The notes beneath the pieces were generated by a model, which had not been told where the DNA came from, made no database searches, and saw only the letters and a list, made by a program, of their open reading frames with translations. Positions 42,137-50,351 of a stretch of 64,000 nt of DNA are shown here, piece by piece; the stretch's first letter is position 1, and every line of letters starts with the position of its first letter. The position numbers and the translations under genes are program-made. This DNA is from DATKUC01 sp964553615. Lineage in GTDB: Bacteria; Spirochaetota; Spirochaetia; DSM-27196; DATKUC01. Where the stretch lies: assembly GCA_964553615.1 (NCBI GenBank), contig CAZKMA010000005.1, positions 43,363 through 107,362 of the forward strand. Direction: 5' to 3'.

Positions 42137-42165
42137 ACCATACCACCACTCCTGGTGGAGCGCAA
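42137..42165 (-). promoter_or_regulatory. VOC-gene promoter with palindrome in the spacer
   Basis: On the minus strand TTGCGC (42165-42160) and TATGGT (42142-42137) are 17 bp apart. The spacer is filled by a perfect inverted repeat CCACCA-CTCC-TGGTGG (42143-42158), where a repressor would block the polymerase. The -10 box is only 8 bases from the ATG, so the message would have almost no leader. Confidence 0.5.
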
Positions 42166-42197
42166 GTGCCCTCAAGCAAAAAAAGCGGGGGACTCCT

Positions 42198-42226
42198 TTG
42201 ACAATTCGCCGGATCCGGTGTAAATT
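42198..42226 (+). promoter_or_regulatory. Promoter of the lacI-type gene, overlapped by its likely operator
   Basis: TTGACA (42198-42203) and TAAATT (42221-42226) are 17 bp apart. The near-palindrome TGTAAATTTTCA (42219-42230) covers the -10 box and recurs before the ABC operon (43281-43292), so the regulator probably represses itself. The ATG is 15 bases past the -10 box. Confidence 0.65.
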
Positions 42227-42241
42227 TTCAAGCTATCAGCC

Positions 42242-43279
42242 ATGTCAGACGGAAACAGACGACCACGCCCTACCATTCATGATGTTGCCCGATACGCAAA
42301 GGTATCAATTGCGTCGGTCTCCCGGGTCCTGAACAACGTCCCACCGATCAGCGACGAGCTCCGTGCCGCGGTCGAAGCAGGGATAGCCGCGGTCGGATAT
42401 TCCGCAAAGCGTTCCAGTGCCTCGTTTCAGCCATCGATCGTGGCGCTGATTGGAGACACGGCCAATACCTACTATTCGGAAATACTCTCCGGCATCCAGG
42501 ACCAGGCCGCACGGCACGGCCTGCTGGTTCAGATCTTCGTTCATCAGACAGATCCGGATTTCTCCACCCGCCTGTCCAGATGGCTCATGCGTTCCCCTGC
42601 CGAGGGACTCATCCTCTGTGGTTCAACCGGACCATCGGAGGAGGAGCTGATTCGCATTCGGGATTTCGGTCATATCCCGATCGTCGCAATTAACCGCCCC
42701 CTGAAGATGTCACACATACCGTCCGTCCGTATTGACTATGAACGGGCAATTGCAAAGGGCGTCCGACATATTGTCCAGCTCAAACACCGGCGAATCGCGT
42801 TTCTGAACGGAGCAGAAACGGTCCACAGCTCAAAAGCCAAGCGAATTGGCGTGGAAAAGACGCTTGAAGAACTGGGCTTCCCGCTGACCGAGGGTCTCCA
42901 CGTCAGACGTTCCGAGGGCATCGAGGGCGGATTTGAAGCAATGAACATTCTGCTCGACCTCCCGAAAGATCGTCGGCCGACAGCGGTCATTGCATCGAAC
43001 GATCTCATGGCGCTCGGCGCAATGCACGCAATACGGACACACGGTCTTGCGATTCCGGGTGATATCTCGGTCATTGGTTTCGACGACATAGCAGTCGCGG
43101 CGCACGCGAACCCGCCCCTGACCACTATTTCGCCGCCCAAGTTCGAGATGGGGGCAAAAGCGGCGGAGCTCCTGCTTCATCAGGGAGAGAGACACTCCAC
43201 CGCCCGTGACGTGTATATGGTCATGGAAAGCCCGCTCATTGTACGGGAATCCTCAGGCCCCTGTCTCGATGAGGCATGA
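42242..43279 (+). CDS. LacI-family transcriptional regulator
   Basis: 345 residues. The N-terminal helix-turn-helix PTIHDVARYAKVSIASVSRVLNN (about 10-32, split motif) and the hinge helix SDELRAAVEAGIAAVGYS are standard. The sugar-binding core follows: VALIGDTANTYYSEILSGIQ, GLILCGSTG, IRIDYERAIAKGVRHI-like segment, AVIASNDLMALGAMHAIRTH, DISVIGFDDIAVAAHANPPLTTI. It should repress the downstream ABC/isomerase/SDR operon until the imported sugar or a product binds. No ribosome site precedes the ATG and the message has a very short leader. Boxes with its likely operator are at 42219, 43281 and 43302. Confidence 0.93.
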   Translation: MSDGNRRPRPTIHDVARYAKVSIASVSRVLNNVPPISDELRAAVEAGIAAVGYSAKRSSASFQPSIVALIGDTANTYYSEILSGIQDQAARHGLLVQIFVHQTDPDFSTRLSRWLMRSPAEGLILCGSTGPSEEELIRIRDFGHIPIVAINRPLKMSHIPSVRIDYERAIAKGVRHIVQLKHRRIAFLNGAETVHSSKAKRIGVEKTLEELGFPLTEGLHVRRSEGIEGGFEAMNILLDLPKDRRPTAVIASNDLMALGAMHAIRTHGLAIPGDISVIGFDDIAVAAHANPPLTTISPPKFEMGAKAAELLLHQGERHSTARDVYMVMESPLIVRESSGPCLDEA

Positions 43280-43280
43280 C

Positions 43281-43313
43281 TGTAAATTTTCATCTTTTCA
43301 TTGTAACTATTCA
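43281..43313. promoter_or_regulatory. Tandem LacI-type boxes upstream of the sugar ABC operon
   Basis: TGTAAATTTTCA (43281-43292) is identical to the box over the lacI promoter, and TGTAACTATTCA (43302-43313) matches it at 10 of 12 bases. They are 21 bp apart, two helical turns, so two dimers would bind the same face. Each is a near-palindrome (TGnAAATTTnCA). Confidence 0.55.
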
Positions 43314-43322
43314 GAAAAGGGT

Positions 43323-43351
43323 TTGACAGCTGTTCTCCCGTGCCCTATACT
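43323..43351 (+). promoter_or_regulatory. Promoter of the sugar ABC operon (43388-48031)
   Basis: TTGACA (43323-43328) and TATACT (43346-43351) are separated by 17 bp, almost perfect consensus. The binding-protein ATG (43388) follows after 36 bases with AAGGAGGGAGG before it. Confidence 0.85.
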
Positions 43352-43387
43352 GATCTGACTCAGCGCAGTTCAAGGAGGGAGGAATTT

Positions 43388-44626
43388 ATGAGAACAAGAC
43401 TTCTGGCCATTAGCCTGCTGATCCTGGCATCAGGCTCGTTTCTCTTCGCAAATGGATCGACGGAGACCACGTCTTCGAAGCCGGCAACCGTTACGGTCTG
43501 GATGGGAAGCTGGTGGGCGGATCAGGCGCCGAAGATGGTCTCCGAATATGCCAAGGTGGAACCGAATGTGACCCTGAAAGTTGAGACTCTCCCCATTAAC
43601 GGCTACTATGACAAGGCGGTCACCGCCACGCTCGGAGGCACGCCACCTGACGTGCTCGCGCTTGACGCGTACATGATCTCATCCATGGCGGGAAAGAATC
43701 TGCTTATGCCGTGGGATCAGTACATCAAGGGTCTCGATGTGAAGGATTTCGCGTCGGCGATCTGGGATGCCGGTGTTCTCAACGGTAAGGTCTACGCCAT
43801 ACCGTATCGGGGATCTGCCGCAGTCGTCTATTACAACAAGACAATGTTCGACAAGGCAGGGATACCCTATCCGACAGCGGATTGGACCTACGCCGATATG
43901 CTTGAAATGGCAAAAAAGATGACTATTCCCGGAGAACAATATGGAATGGGAATTGCCGCGTCACTCAGTGATCCGTCAAACGTTCTGACGTACTTCGGCC
44001 CCATGCTCTGGGCATTCGGCGGGGACTTCCTGTCAAAAGACAACAAGACCTGCATCCTCAATCAGCCGGCAGCCGTCAAAGCAATCACCTACTGGTCGGA
44101 ACTCTACACCAAGTACAAGGTGGTTCCTGAGGGAACGCCGAACTACAGCACCACAAAGGATCTCCAGCCGCTTTTTGAGCACAACAAGGTTGCGATGATC
44201 TTCCACGCGTCTCAGGCAATTGCCCAGTTCAATGCCATCAAGGACCTCAGATGGGGTCTTCAGGTTCCTCCGCAGAAGGCAACCGGGGGCGGCGGCTGGT
44301 CCTACACGGTGCCTGTCGGAGCACCGAATGCGGCAGAAGCCCGCAAGTTCGTTCTGTGGTTTGTCAAACCGGACGTCCTGAGCAACCTGACCATACGGGA
44401 ACCAGCGCGGCTTTCCGCTACAACCTCTGCACCGTGGAACAGCCCGGAGTTCAAGGTAGTCTTCGAAGCAGCAAAATACTCGCACGGACTGCCGCGAATC
44501 CCACAGTGGGCTCAGATTCAGACGCTGATGATCACGGAGCTGCAGAAAGTTCTTCAGCAGACGAAAACTCCCCAGCAGGCAGCAGACGATATGACTGCTG
44601 CCATCAACGACATACTCAAGAAATAG
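43388..44626 (+). CDS. Sugar ABC transporter substrate-binding protein
   Basis: 412 residues from ATG 43388, with a strong GGAGG site. The signal peptide ends SGSFLFANGSTET. The mature protein has the SBP_bac_1 pattern: TVWMGSWWADQAPKMVSEYA, LGGTPPDVLALDAYMISSMA, the hinge segment YAIPYRGSAAVVYYNKTMF, then FGPMLWAFGGDFLSKDN and GGGGWSYTVPVGAPNAAEA in the C-terminal lobe; many aromatic residues suit a sugar ligand. The downstream isomerase and dehydrogenase suggest a sugar, sugar acid or cyclitol. Confidence 0.93.
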   Translation: MRTRLLAISLLILASGSFLFANGSTETTSSKPATVTVWMGSWWADQAPKMVSEYAKVEPNVTLKVETLPINGYYDKAVTATLGGTPPDVLALDAYMISSMAGKNLLMPWDQYIKGLDVKDFASAIWDAGVLNGKVYAIPYRGSAAVVYYNKTMFDKAGIPYPTADWTYADMLEMAKKMTIPGEQYGMGIAASLSDPSNVLTYFGPMLWAFGGDFLSKDNKTCILNQPAAVKAITYWSELYTKYKVVPEGTPNYSTTKDLQPLFEHNKVAMIFHASQAIAQFNAIKDLRWGLQVPPQKATGGGGWSYTVPVGAPNAAEARKFVLWFVKPDVLSNLTIREPARLSATTSAPWNSPEFKVVFEAAKYSHGLPRIPQWAQIQTLMITELQKVLQQTKTPQQAADDMTAAINDILKK

Positions 44627-44692
44627 TCATCTGGCCGAACATGTGCGCATCCGGCGTGCGTGTTCGGTCCCATGAGAGAAACTGGACGCGAC

Positions 44693-45577
44693 ATGAAACG
44701 AACCACCCGAACCAGTTTGATAGCGTATGGTTTTGTCCTCCCATGTGTCCTGCTCCTGCTGGTCATGATGCTCAATCCGACTCTGTTGACGCTTCAATAC
44801 AGTCTCTCGAAGGTCGAGCTTCCACAGTTCAAAACGCAATTCAGCGGAATAAAAAACTTCGTTACCTTCCTGACGCAATCGGATCTGGGGAATGTCATAA
44901 CCAATACGATAATGTGGACATTCTGGACGGTCGTACTGCGATTCGGACTTGGACTCTGGGCAGCACTTGTGGTGAACACGTCGATGAGAGGGATGAGGAT
45001 ATGGCAAACCATCCTGCTTGTTCCGTGGACCATCCCATCCATAGTGGCGGCAAATATCTGGCGCTGGATGCTGCAGGGAGACTTCGGTCTCGTCAGTACC
45101 ACCCTTCAATCCTGGGGTCTGGGTTTCCTGGTAAAAGTCTGGCTTGCCGACCCGGCGACGGCCATGCCGTCGGTCATCGTTGCTTACGCATGGGCGGGAT
45201 TTCCGTTCGTCATGCTCATGCTGCTTGCCGGCATGAAGGGCATACCCGACGAGCTGTACGATGCGGGTAAAATCGACGGCTGCGATACGTTTCAGCTCTT
45301 TCGCCATATTACGCTTCCCGGTCTCCGGTCGGTGATTGTTGTTGTGCTTCTGCTCGAAATGATCAATGGACTGAACTCATTTGACCTCCTGTTTGTCATG
45401 ACCGGCGGCGGTCCAGGCGGAGCATCCGAAGTCCTCGGGCTCATGATCTATCGGCTGGGATTCAACAACTTCGATTTCGGAACCGCTTCTGCCGCGAGCG
45501 TGGTCCTCATGGCGATAGTTGTAAGCGGGTTTCTGGTCTACGTGCCCGCTGCGGCCAGACGGCGTGGAGGGTCATAG
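44693..45577 (+). CDS. Sugar ABC transporter permease, MalF/UgpA type
   Basis: 294 residues from ATG 44693; an in-frame ATG at 44672 and GTG at 44660 are alternatives and no ribosome site decides. Six membrane helices. The EAA loop reads ELYDAGKIDGCDTFQLFRHI (about 188-207) and FVMTGGGPGGASEVLGLMIY follows, a segment common in this family. It ends with a basic tail. The next permease gene starts four bases after its stop. Confidence 0.9.
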   Translation: MKRTTRTSLIAYGFVLPCVLLLLVMMLNPTLLTLQYSLSKVELPQFKTQFSGIKNFVTFLTQSDLGNVITNTIMWTFWTVVLRFGLGLWAALVVNTSMRGMRIWQTILLVPWTIPSIVAANIWRWMLQGDFGLVSTTLQSWGLGFLVKVWLADPATAMPSVIVAYAWAGFPFVMLMLLAGMKGIPDELYDAGKIDGCDTFQLFRHITLPGLRSVIVVVLLLEMINGLNSFDLLFVMTGGGPGGASEVLGLMIYRLGFNNFDFGTASAASVVLMAIVVSGFLVYVPAAARRRGGS

Positions 45578-45581
45578 AGAA

Positions 45582-46418
45582 ATGAAAACACGAAGAACGC
45601 CGATCTCCAGGCTGGTGATCCTCGCTTCGCTCCTGATCCTGGGTTTCTTTTCTCTCGCTCCGGTCGTCTGGGGGATCAGCACATCATTTAAAACCGACGC
45701 GGGTATCTACTCGCTTCCGCCAAAGTGGATTCCCAATCCCATAACCTTTGCAAACTATGCATCCATTCTCTCAAACACGACCATGCTGCGATACTTCGTG
45801 AATACGCTTATTATCTCCTCCGGAGCAATGTTCTTTTCTCTCCTGGTTGGAATTCTCGGAGCGTACGGATTTTCCCGGTACCGATTTCCAGGGAAAAGCA
45901 CGATGCTCTGGTCCATTCTCTTCACCCGACTGCTGCCAAGGGTGACAATCATCATTCCCCTCTACATCGTTCTGCGAAATCTCCGGCTACTCAATACGTA
46001 CGCAGGACTCATCCTTGTCTATATGCTGGTAGTCATGCCGCTGGCGGTCTGGCTCCTGAAGGGGTTCTTTGACAATCTGCCCTACGAAATAGAGGAAGCG
46101 GCGGTGATGGACGGATGTTCACCGATGGGCGTGCTGATGAGGATCATCGTTCCGATCTCGCTTCCGGCAATAGCGTCGGTCGCAATGTACGCATTCATCC
46201 TCTCGTGGAACGAGTTTCTTTTTGCGCTTATAATGACGAACGGGAAGGCAATCCGGCCCATTTCGGTGGGTCTCGCTTTCTTCATAGACGAGGCAGGAAT
46301 TCACTGGGGTCCGCTCATGGCCGCGTCAATGCTCATGAGCATACCGGCAATAACGATATTCATGCTTCTCCAGACACAGCTCGTCCGCGGACTGTCAGAA
46401 GGCGCCGTCAAAGGATAA
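45582..46418 (+). CDS. Sugar ABC transporter permease, MalG/UgpE type
   Basis: 278 residues from ATG 45582, with GGAGGG upstream. Six membrane helices; the EAA loop is EIEEAAVMDGCSPMGVLMRI (about 168-187), and the C-terminus has the common RGLSEGAVKG. It completes the importer together with the two preceding genes. As in the other sugar importers here, the ATPase must come from elsewhere in the genome. Confidence 0.92.
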   Translation: MKTRRTPISRLVILASLLILGFFSLAPVVWGISTSFKTDAGIYSLPPKWIPNPITFANYASILSNTTMLRYFVNTLIISSGAMFFSLLVGILGAYGFSRYRFPGKSTMLWSILFTRLLPRVTIIIPLYIVLRNLRLLNTYAGLILVYMLVVMPLAVWLLKGFFDNLPYEIEEAAVMDGCSPMGVLMRIIVPISLPAIASVAMYAFILSWNEFLFALIMTNGKAIRPISVGLAFFIDEAGIHWGPLMAASMLMSIPAITIFMLLQTQLVRGLSEGAVKG

Positions 46419-46428
46419 GGAGAGAACA

Positions 46429-47271
46429 ATGCAATACAAACTCGCATTCAGCAGCCTCGGCTGCCCGCAGTATACCGTGGACCAGATCATCGAGGCGGCA
46501 CGCACCTACGGATACGCCGGAGTGAGTCTTCGAACTGTTCGCGGAGAATCTCTGCTTCCGTCGCTTGAAGAGTTCTCTGGATCTTCGCTTTCGGCAACGG
46601 CAGCGAAGTTCCGGAATGCAGGCGTGGAGGTTCTCTGCGTCTCCTCCGGCGTACGCTTCACCGCCGCGAACGCGGAAGAACGGGAGAAGGAGCTTGCTAC
46701 GGCAGGCGCCTACGCGGACATTGCCGCCGCGCTCGGATCGCCGTACATTCGGATCTTCGGTGGCCCGTATCCTGAAGATCAGGACAAGTCCGTCGTCTAC
46801 GGGCATGTCGTGGAAGGCTTCCAGAAGGCGTGTGACCTGGCCGCGTCCCGGGGCGTTTCGGTACTGCTCGAAACTCACGACAGTTTCTCGCGCGGGGAGA
46901 CCGCGAAGGAGCTTGTGCGAAGCGTTGGAAAGGACAATCTCTTCATCGTGTGGGACATCCTTCACTCGCTTCGCTTCGGAGAAACCTTTGCGGATACATG
47001 GCGCCATGCAGGTCCCTTTATCCGCCACGTGCATATCAAGGACTCCCTGGAATTCGGACCCGATGGATTCGACCTGAAACTCCTGGGCCGGGGACGTGTA
47101 CAGATATCGGAGGCGGTACAGCTTCTCATCGATCAGGGTTATTCGGGTTTCCTCGAGTTTGAATGGGAGAAGGGATGGCACCCGGACATCCCGGGACCGG
47201 AAATCGCCTTTCCCCACGGTGCGGGATTTCTCGAAGGGCTCCTCACGGGGCTTCAGGGAAATGAGTCGTAG
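46429..47271 (+). CDS. Sugar phosphate isomerase/epimerase (xylose-isomerase-like TIM barrel)
   Basis: 280 residues with AAGGAGAG before the ATG. The AP-endonuclease-2 fold is indicated by LGCPQYTVDQIIEAARTYGY, then the metal and catalytic positions: VLLETHDSFS (Glu), FIVWDILHSLRF (Asp), HVHIKDSLEF (His-x-His) and FLEFEWEKGW (Glu). Members include IolE, IolI, ketose 3-epimerases and hydroxypyruvate isomerase. It follows the importer genes after 10 bases and overlaps the SDR gene, so it probably acts on the imported sugar or its oxidised form. Confidence 0.9.
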   Translation: MQYKLAFSSLGCPQYTVDQIIEAARTYGYAGVSLRTVRGESLLPSLEEFSGSSLSATAAKFRNAGVEVLCVSSGVRFTAANAEEREKELATAGAYADIAAALGSPYIRIFGGPYPEDQDKSVVYGHVVEGFQKACDLAASRGVSVLLETHDSFSRGETAKELVRSVGKDNLFIVWDILHSLRFGETFADTWRHAGPFIRHVHIKDSLEFGPDGFDLKLLGRGRVQISEAVQLLIDQGYSGFLEFEWEKGWHPDIPGPEIAFPHGAGFLEGLLTGLQGNES

Positions 47272-48031
47272 CGCCTGGCTCAGGCCGGGAATGGTCGCGG
47301 TCGTTTCCGGCGGCTCGTCGGGGATTGGCAGGTCGATCGCCGACAGACTTGCTGCCGAGGGCGTTCACGTGGCCGCTCTTTCACGGAGTGCCGGTCTCTC
47401 ACGGAGTGCTGCGTCGACTCCCGAAGATAATCCGTCTCCGGCAGGACAGTCTGCGGTGTCCGGGGTGGTGCCATGGGCGGTTCCCTGCGACGTTCGGGAC
47501 GAGGAGTCCGTGAGGGCGGCATTCGACGCCGTTTCGTCTCGATTCGGCCGTGTCGATATCCTTGTGAACGCTGCCGGTGTGAGCATGCCCGAGTACCGGG
47601 AGCTATCGGAAACCGAACCGGACCTCTGGCGAAAACTCGTGGACACCAATCTCACCGGCCTCTACCTGGTGACCCATTTCTTCATGCCGCATCTGCGTAC
47701 GGCGGGCGGCTACATCATAAACATCCTCTCCACTGCGGCGTTCAGAAGCAATCCTGGAAACGCTGCCTACAGCGCATCAAAGTACGGGGCGCGAGCGGTG
47801 GCAGAGACTGCTGCTCTGGAAGGAAAAGACTCCGGAGTCCGGGTGGCGTCGATCTCTCCGGGTCCGGTGAACACGAATATCTGGAATCACAAGACGAAAC
47901 CGCCGGAGGACGATCAACGCTCGCGCATGCTGGATCCCGAAGATATTTGCGACATTGCCCTTTTCCTGCTCAGGACACCCGGTTATGTCGTTATAGATAA
48001 CGTCACTGTTACGCCACTTCAATTCACGTAG
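47261..48031 (+). CDS. SDR-family dehydrogenase
   Basis: 256 residues from ATG 47261, overlapping the isomerase stop by 11 bp. The cofactor loop VAVVSGGSSGIGRSIAD (TGxxxGxG type), DILVNAAGVS, and the catalytic Ser and YSASKYG (Tyr-x3-Lys) after ILSTAAFRSNPG are all present. Ser-Arg after beta2 suggests NADP. After beta2 there is an unusual insert: an 18-bp tandem duplication gives LSRSAG-LSRSAA, followed by a Pro/Ser-rich stretch. It should oxidise or reduce a sugar or polyol together with the upstream isomerase. Confidence 0.9.
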   Translation: MSRSAWLRPGMVAVVSGGSSGIGRSIADRLAAEGVHVAALSRSAGLSRSAASTPEDNPSPAGQSAVSGVVPWAVPCDVRDEESVRAAFDAVSSRFGRVDILVNAAGVSMPEYRELSETEPDLWRKLVDTNLTGLYLVTHFFMPHLRTAGGYIINILSTAAFRSNPGNAAYSASKYGARAVAETAALEGKDSGVRVASISPGPVNTNIWNHKTKPPEDDQRSRMLDPEDICDIALFLLRTPGYVVIDNVTVTPLQFT

Positions 48032-48043
48032 AACTCACCCTAA

Positions 48044-48096
48044 CGCCGTAGGTCCCGCGATTGCGGACTACAACGGCAAGGCCCCTTCCGCAGGGG
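48044..48096 (+). terminator. Two hairpins after the sugar operon
   Basis: GTAGGTCC pairs with GGACTAC around 48046-48071, and CCCCT-TCCGC-AGGGG (48082-48096) forms a second stem. No long T run follows, so this could be a factor-dependent or weak terminator. The SDR stop is 14 bases upstream of the first stem. Confidence 0.4.
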
Positions 48097-48162
48097 TTAA
48101 CGGTCCGGCACAAAAGGTGGATAATTCAAGATGTCGATCGCAAGACCGGCACAGGAGAAATT

Positions 48163-48336
48163 ATGGTAAAACGTGACGTATTCAAGTCCGGAGAGACGGC
48201 GCTTGTTGCCGGCACCTTCGTGGCGCTCAATCATGCACCAAACCATCCCCAGCAGGTAGAACTGAAGAAGGGCGAAGAGTTCCCGCTCTGCCCCAGTTGC
48301 AAGCAGACCGTGAAGTACCGGCTCGCCGCAAAATAG
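48163..48336 (+). CDS. Small zinc-ribbon-like protein, 57 residues
   Basis: ATG 48163 has AGGAGA six bases before it. The sequence begins MVKRDVFKSGETALVAGTFV and ends with CPSCKQTVKYRL, a single Cys-x2-Cys pair. The layout loosely resembles small YjzC-like proteins, with a beta-rich body (VALNHAPNHPQQVELKKGEEF). Function is unknown. It is expressed from a ribosome site of its own after the terminator-like hairpins. Confidence 0.6.
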   Translation: MVKRDVFKSGETALVAGTFVALNHAPNHPQQVELKKGEEFPLCPSCKQTVKYRLAAK

Positions 48337-48364
48337 CTACCGACTCCGCCGAACCTCAAGTCTT

Positions 48365-49339
48365 GTGAGAACAATCGACGCGCACGTCCACTTATCCGGT
48401 GAAAGTGCCATATTCGCAAAACTGCTGCGAAGACTCGAAACGAAGATACTCAATATCTGCTATGCGTACGCGCCGGAGGCGTGGAAACGTCAGAGGGAGC
48501 ACTACCGCTACCTCGCGGACACCTATCCGGATTGTTACGCGTGGTGCACAACCTTCGACTTGCCGGATTTCCGGGAGAGCGATTCAGTATATGCGGAGCG
48601 GGTCATTGCCGGCCTTGCCCGTGATTTCGACTCTGGTGCGGCTGCCTGCAAGATCTGGAAAAACATTGGAATGGAGTGCCGACGTCCGTCCGGGGAGTAC
48701 CTCATGGTGGACGATCCACTCTTCGGCCCGATATTCGACTTCATCCGCAAGGCCGACCGTCCGGTTCTCATGCATATTGGCGAACCTCGCGCCTGCTGGC
48801 TTCCGCTGGACGTGCACTCGCCACACTATGCGTACTACAGCGAGAACCCGCAGTGGCATATGTACGGGAAATCCGGCATTCCGTCTCACGCCGAACTCAT
48901 TGCCGCGCGGGACCGGGTGCTGGAAGCGAACCCGAAGATACGCTTCGTTGCCGCTCACCTTGCAAGCCTCGAATACGATGTCACCGAGATTGCAGCGCGT
49001 CTGGAAAAACATCCCAACCTCGTGGTAGACACATCCGCGCGAATAGCGGACCTGGCCACTCAGGACAGTGCAACGGTTCGGGATTTCCTGATTCGGTACG
49101 CGGACAGAGTCCTCTATGGCAGCGATTTCATCACTTCCGATGAAGAAAAAATGCTACCTCCCGCCCGGGCGCAAGATATAGCCGACACGCTCGAGGCAAC
49201 GTACGAGGCGGAACTCAGCTTCCTCACTTCGAACAATGCATCCCGATACCACGGGTTTGAGCTTACAGGACTCGCGCTGCCGGAGTCCGTGAGCAGGAAG
49301 ATTCTATTCGGGAATGCAGCACGGACCTACGGACTGTAG
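48365..49339 (+). CDS. Amidohydrolase family protein (COG2159-like)
   Basis: 324 residues from GTG 48365, without a clear ribosome site. The metal sites are MRTIDAHVHLSGE (His-x-His), PVLMHIGEPRA, FVAAHLASLEYD and VLYGSDFITS (Asp), giving a single- or two-metal TIM barrel. Members include decarboxylases and lactonases. The C-terminal FLTSNNASRYHGFELTG holds no motif. The gene starts 28 bases after the small zinc-ribbon protein; substrate unknown. Position after the sugar operon hints at a sugar lactone or carboxylate. Confidence 0.85.
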   Translation: MRTIDAHVHLSGESAIFAKLLRRLETKILNICYAYAPEAWKRQREHYRYLADTYPDCYAWCTTFDLPDFRESDSVYAERVIAGLARDFDSGAAACKIWKNIGMECRRPSGEYLMVDDPLFGPIFDFIRKADRPVLMHIGEPRACWLPLDVHSPHYAYYSENPQWHMYGKSGIPSHAELIAARDRVLEANPKIRFVAAHLASLEYDVTEIAARLEKHPNLVVDTSARIADLATQDSATVRDFLIRYADRVLYGSDFITSDEEKMLPPARAQDIADTLEATYEAELSFLTSNNASRYHGFELTGLALPESVSRKILFGNAARTYGL

Positions 49340-49375
49340 ATAGCTCATCCCGCGCGTGGACCGGATCGCGGGGCT

Positions 49376-50326
49376 TCAGTCTATGGGCTTGAGGTTCGCC
49401 ACGATCTCTTTGCGCCGGGGCTCGAGGAATGGCGCAAGCACGACCTTCTCGCCCAGAGTTGCCGGATCTTCATCAACGCCGAATCCGGGTCCGTCGGAGG
49501 CGATCTCAAAGAGTATTCCGTTCGGCTCACGAAAATAGAGACTCCGAAACCAGAAACGATCAACCTTGCCGCTGTTCGGAACGCCTAAGCTGTTCAGGTG
49601 GTCCGCCCAGGCATCGTACTCATCGTAGGTCGGTGTACGGAACGCAACATGATGCACTCCTCCGGCCCCCTGACGCGAAACAGGAAGATCCGGCTGCACC
49701 GCAAGGTGGATCTCCGCGTGCGCTCCCCCGCCGCCCATCTGGTAGACATGGACCGTTTGACGCGGGTTATCCGGATGCGGATACTCGCGGATCGGGTGCA
49801 TGTTTACCGCCTTCTGCAGGAGCAGGTCGGTTGGCTCAAGATCGGGCACGCTCATGAGGATCGGCCCGAGGCCGCGCACCTGGTAAGGTTCCGGTACCGG
49901 ACTTCGGTCCCAGGGAAAGGAATCTCCCTCTCCACCGTCGTCGACGAGTGCCAGGCGTTGTCCTTCCGGATCCTCAAAATCAAGCGTCAGACGACCGTCG
50001 CGTTCGGCGATCTTGCCTATAGAAGTCCCGGCCTTGTGCAGGTGCTCTGCCCACCATTCAAGGGCGTCCTGACCGGCAACGCGCAAATGGGTACGGGTAA
50101 TGGCATGCGTTCCGCGTTTCTCGCGTGCCAGGGGCCAGTCGAAAAACGTCAGATCACTGCCAGGACTGCCCTTGGCATCGGCATAAAAGAGATGATACGC
50201 GCTCACGTCGTCCTGATTGACACTCCGTTTTACGAGGCGCATACCGAGCGTCTGGGTGTAGAAACGATAATTCTCGCGAATCTGCGCGGATATCGCGGTA
50301 AGATGATGTATTCCCAGTAGGTCCAT
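49376..50326 (-). CDS. VOC-family ring-cleaving dioxygenase, MhqO-like
   Basis: 316 residues from ATG 50326, which has GGAGG six bases before it. Two VOC modules: LLGIHHLTAISAQIRENYRF (about 3-22) and VRGLGPILMSVPDLEPTDLL, with metal ligands in HHLTAI, GGVHHVAFRT and REPNGILFEIASD. In Bacillus the MhqO/MhqA enzymes degrade quinones and hydroquinones and are controlled by the MarR-type repressor MhqR; here a MarR gene lies directly upstream and may repress it. That control is inferred. Confidence 0.88.
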   Translation of the reverse strand: MDLLGIHHLTAISAQIRENYRFYTQTLGMRLVKRSVNQDDVSAYHLFYADAKGSPGSDLTFFDWPLAREKRGTHAITRTHLRVAGQDALEWWAEHLHKAGTSIGKIAERDGRLTLDFEDPEGQRLALVDDGGEGDSFPWDRSPVPEPYQVRGLGPILMSVPDLEPTDLLLQKAVNMHPIREYPHPDNPRQTVHVYQMGGGGAHAEIHLAVQPDLPVSRQGAGGVHHVAFRTPTYDEYDAWADHLNSLGVPNSGKVDRFWFRSLYFREPNGILFEIASDGPGFGVDEDPATLGEKVVLAPFLEPRRKEIVANLKPID

Positions 50327-50351
50327 AAAATCCTCCGTTCCTGATCTGCCG

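Noticed and set aside
44251..45270. 339-codon plus-strand ORF
   Set aside because: It is an alternate frame over the binding-protein and permease genes with no domain.
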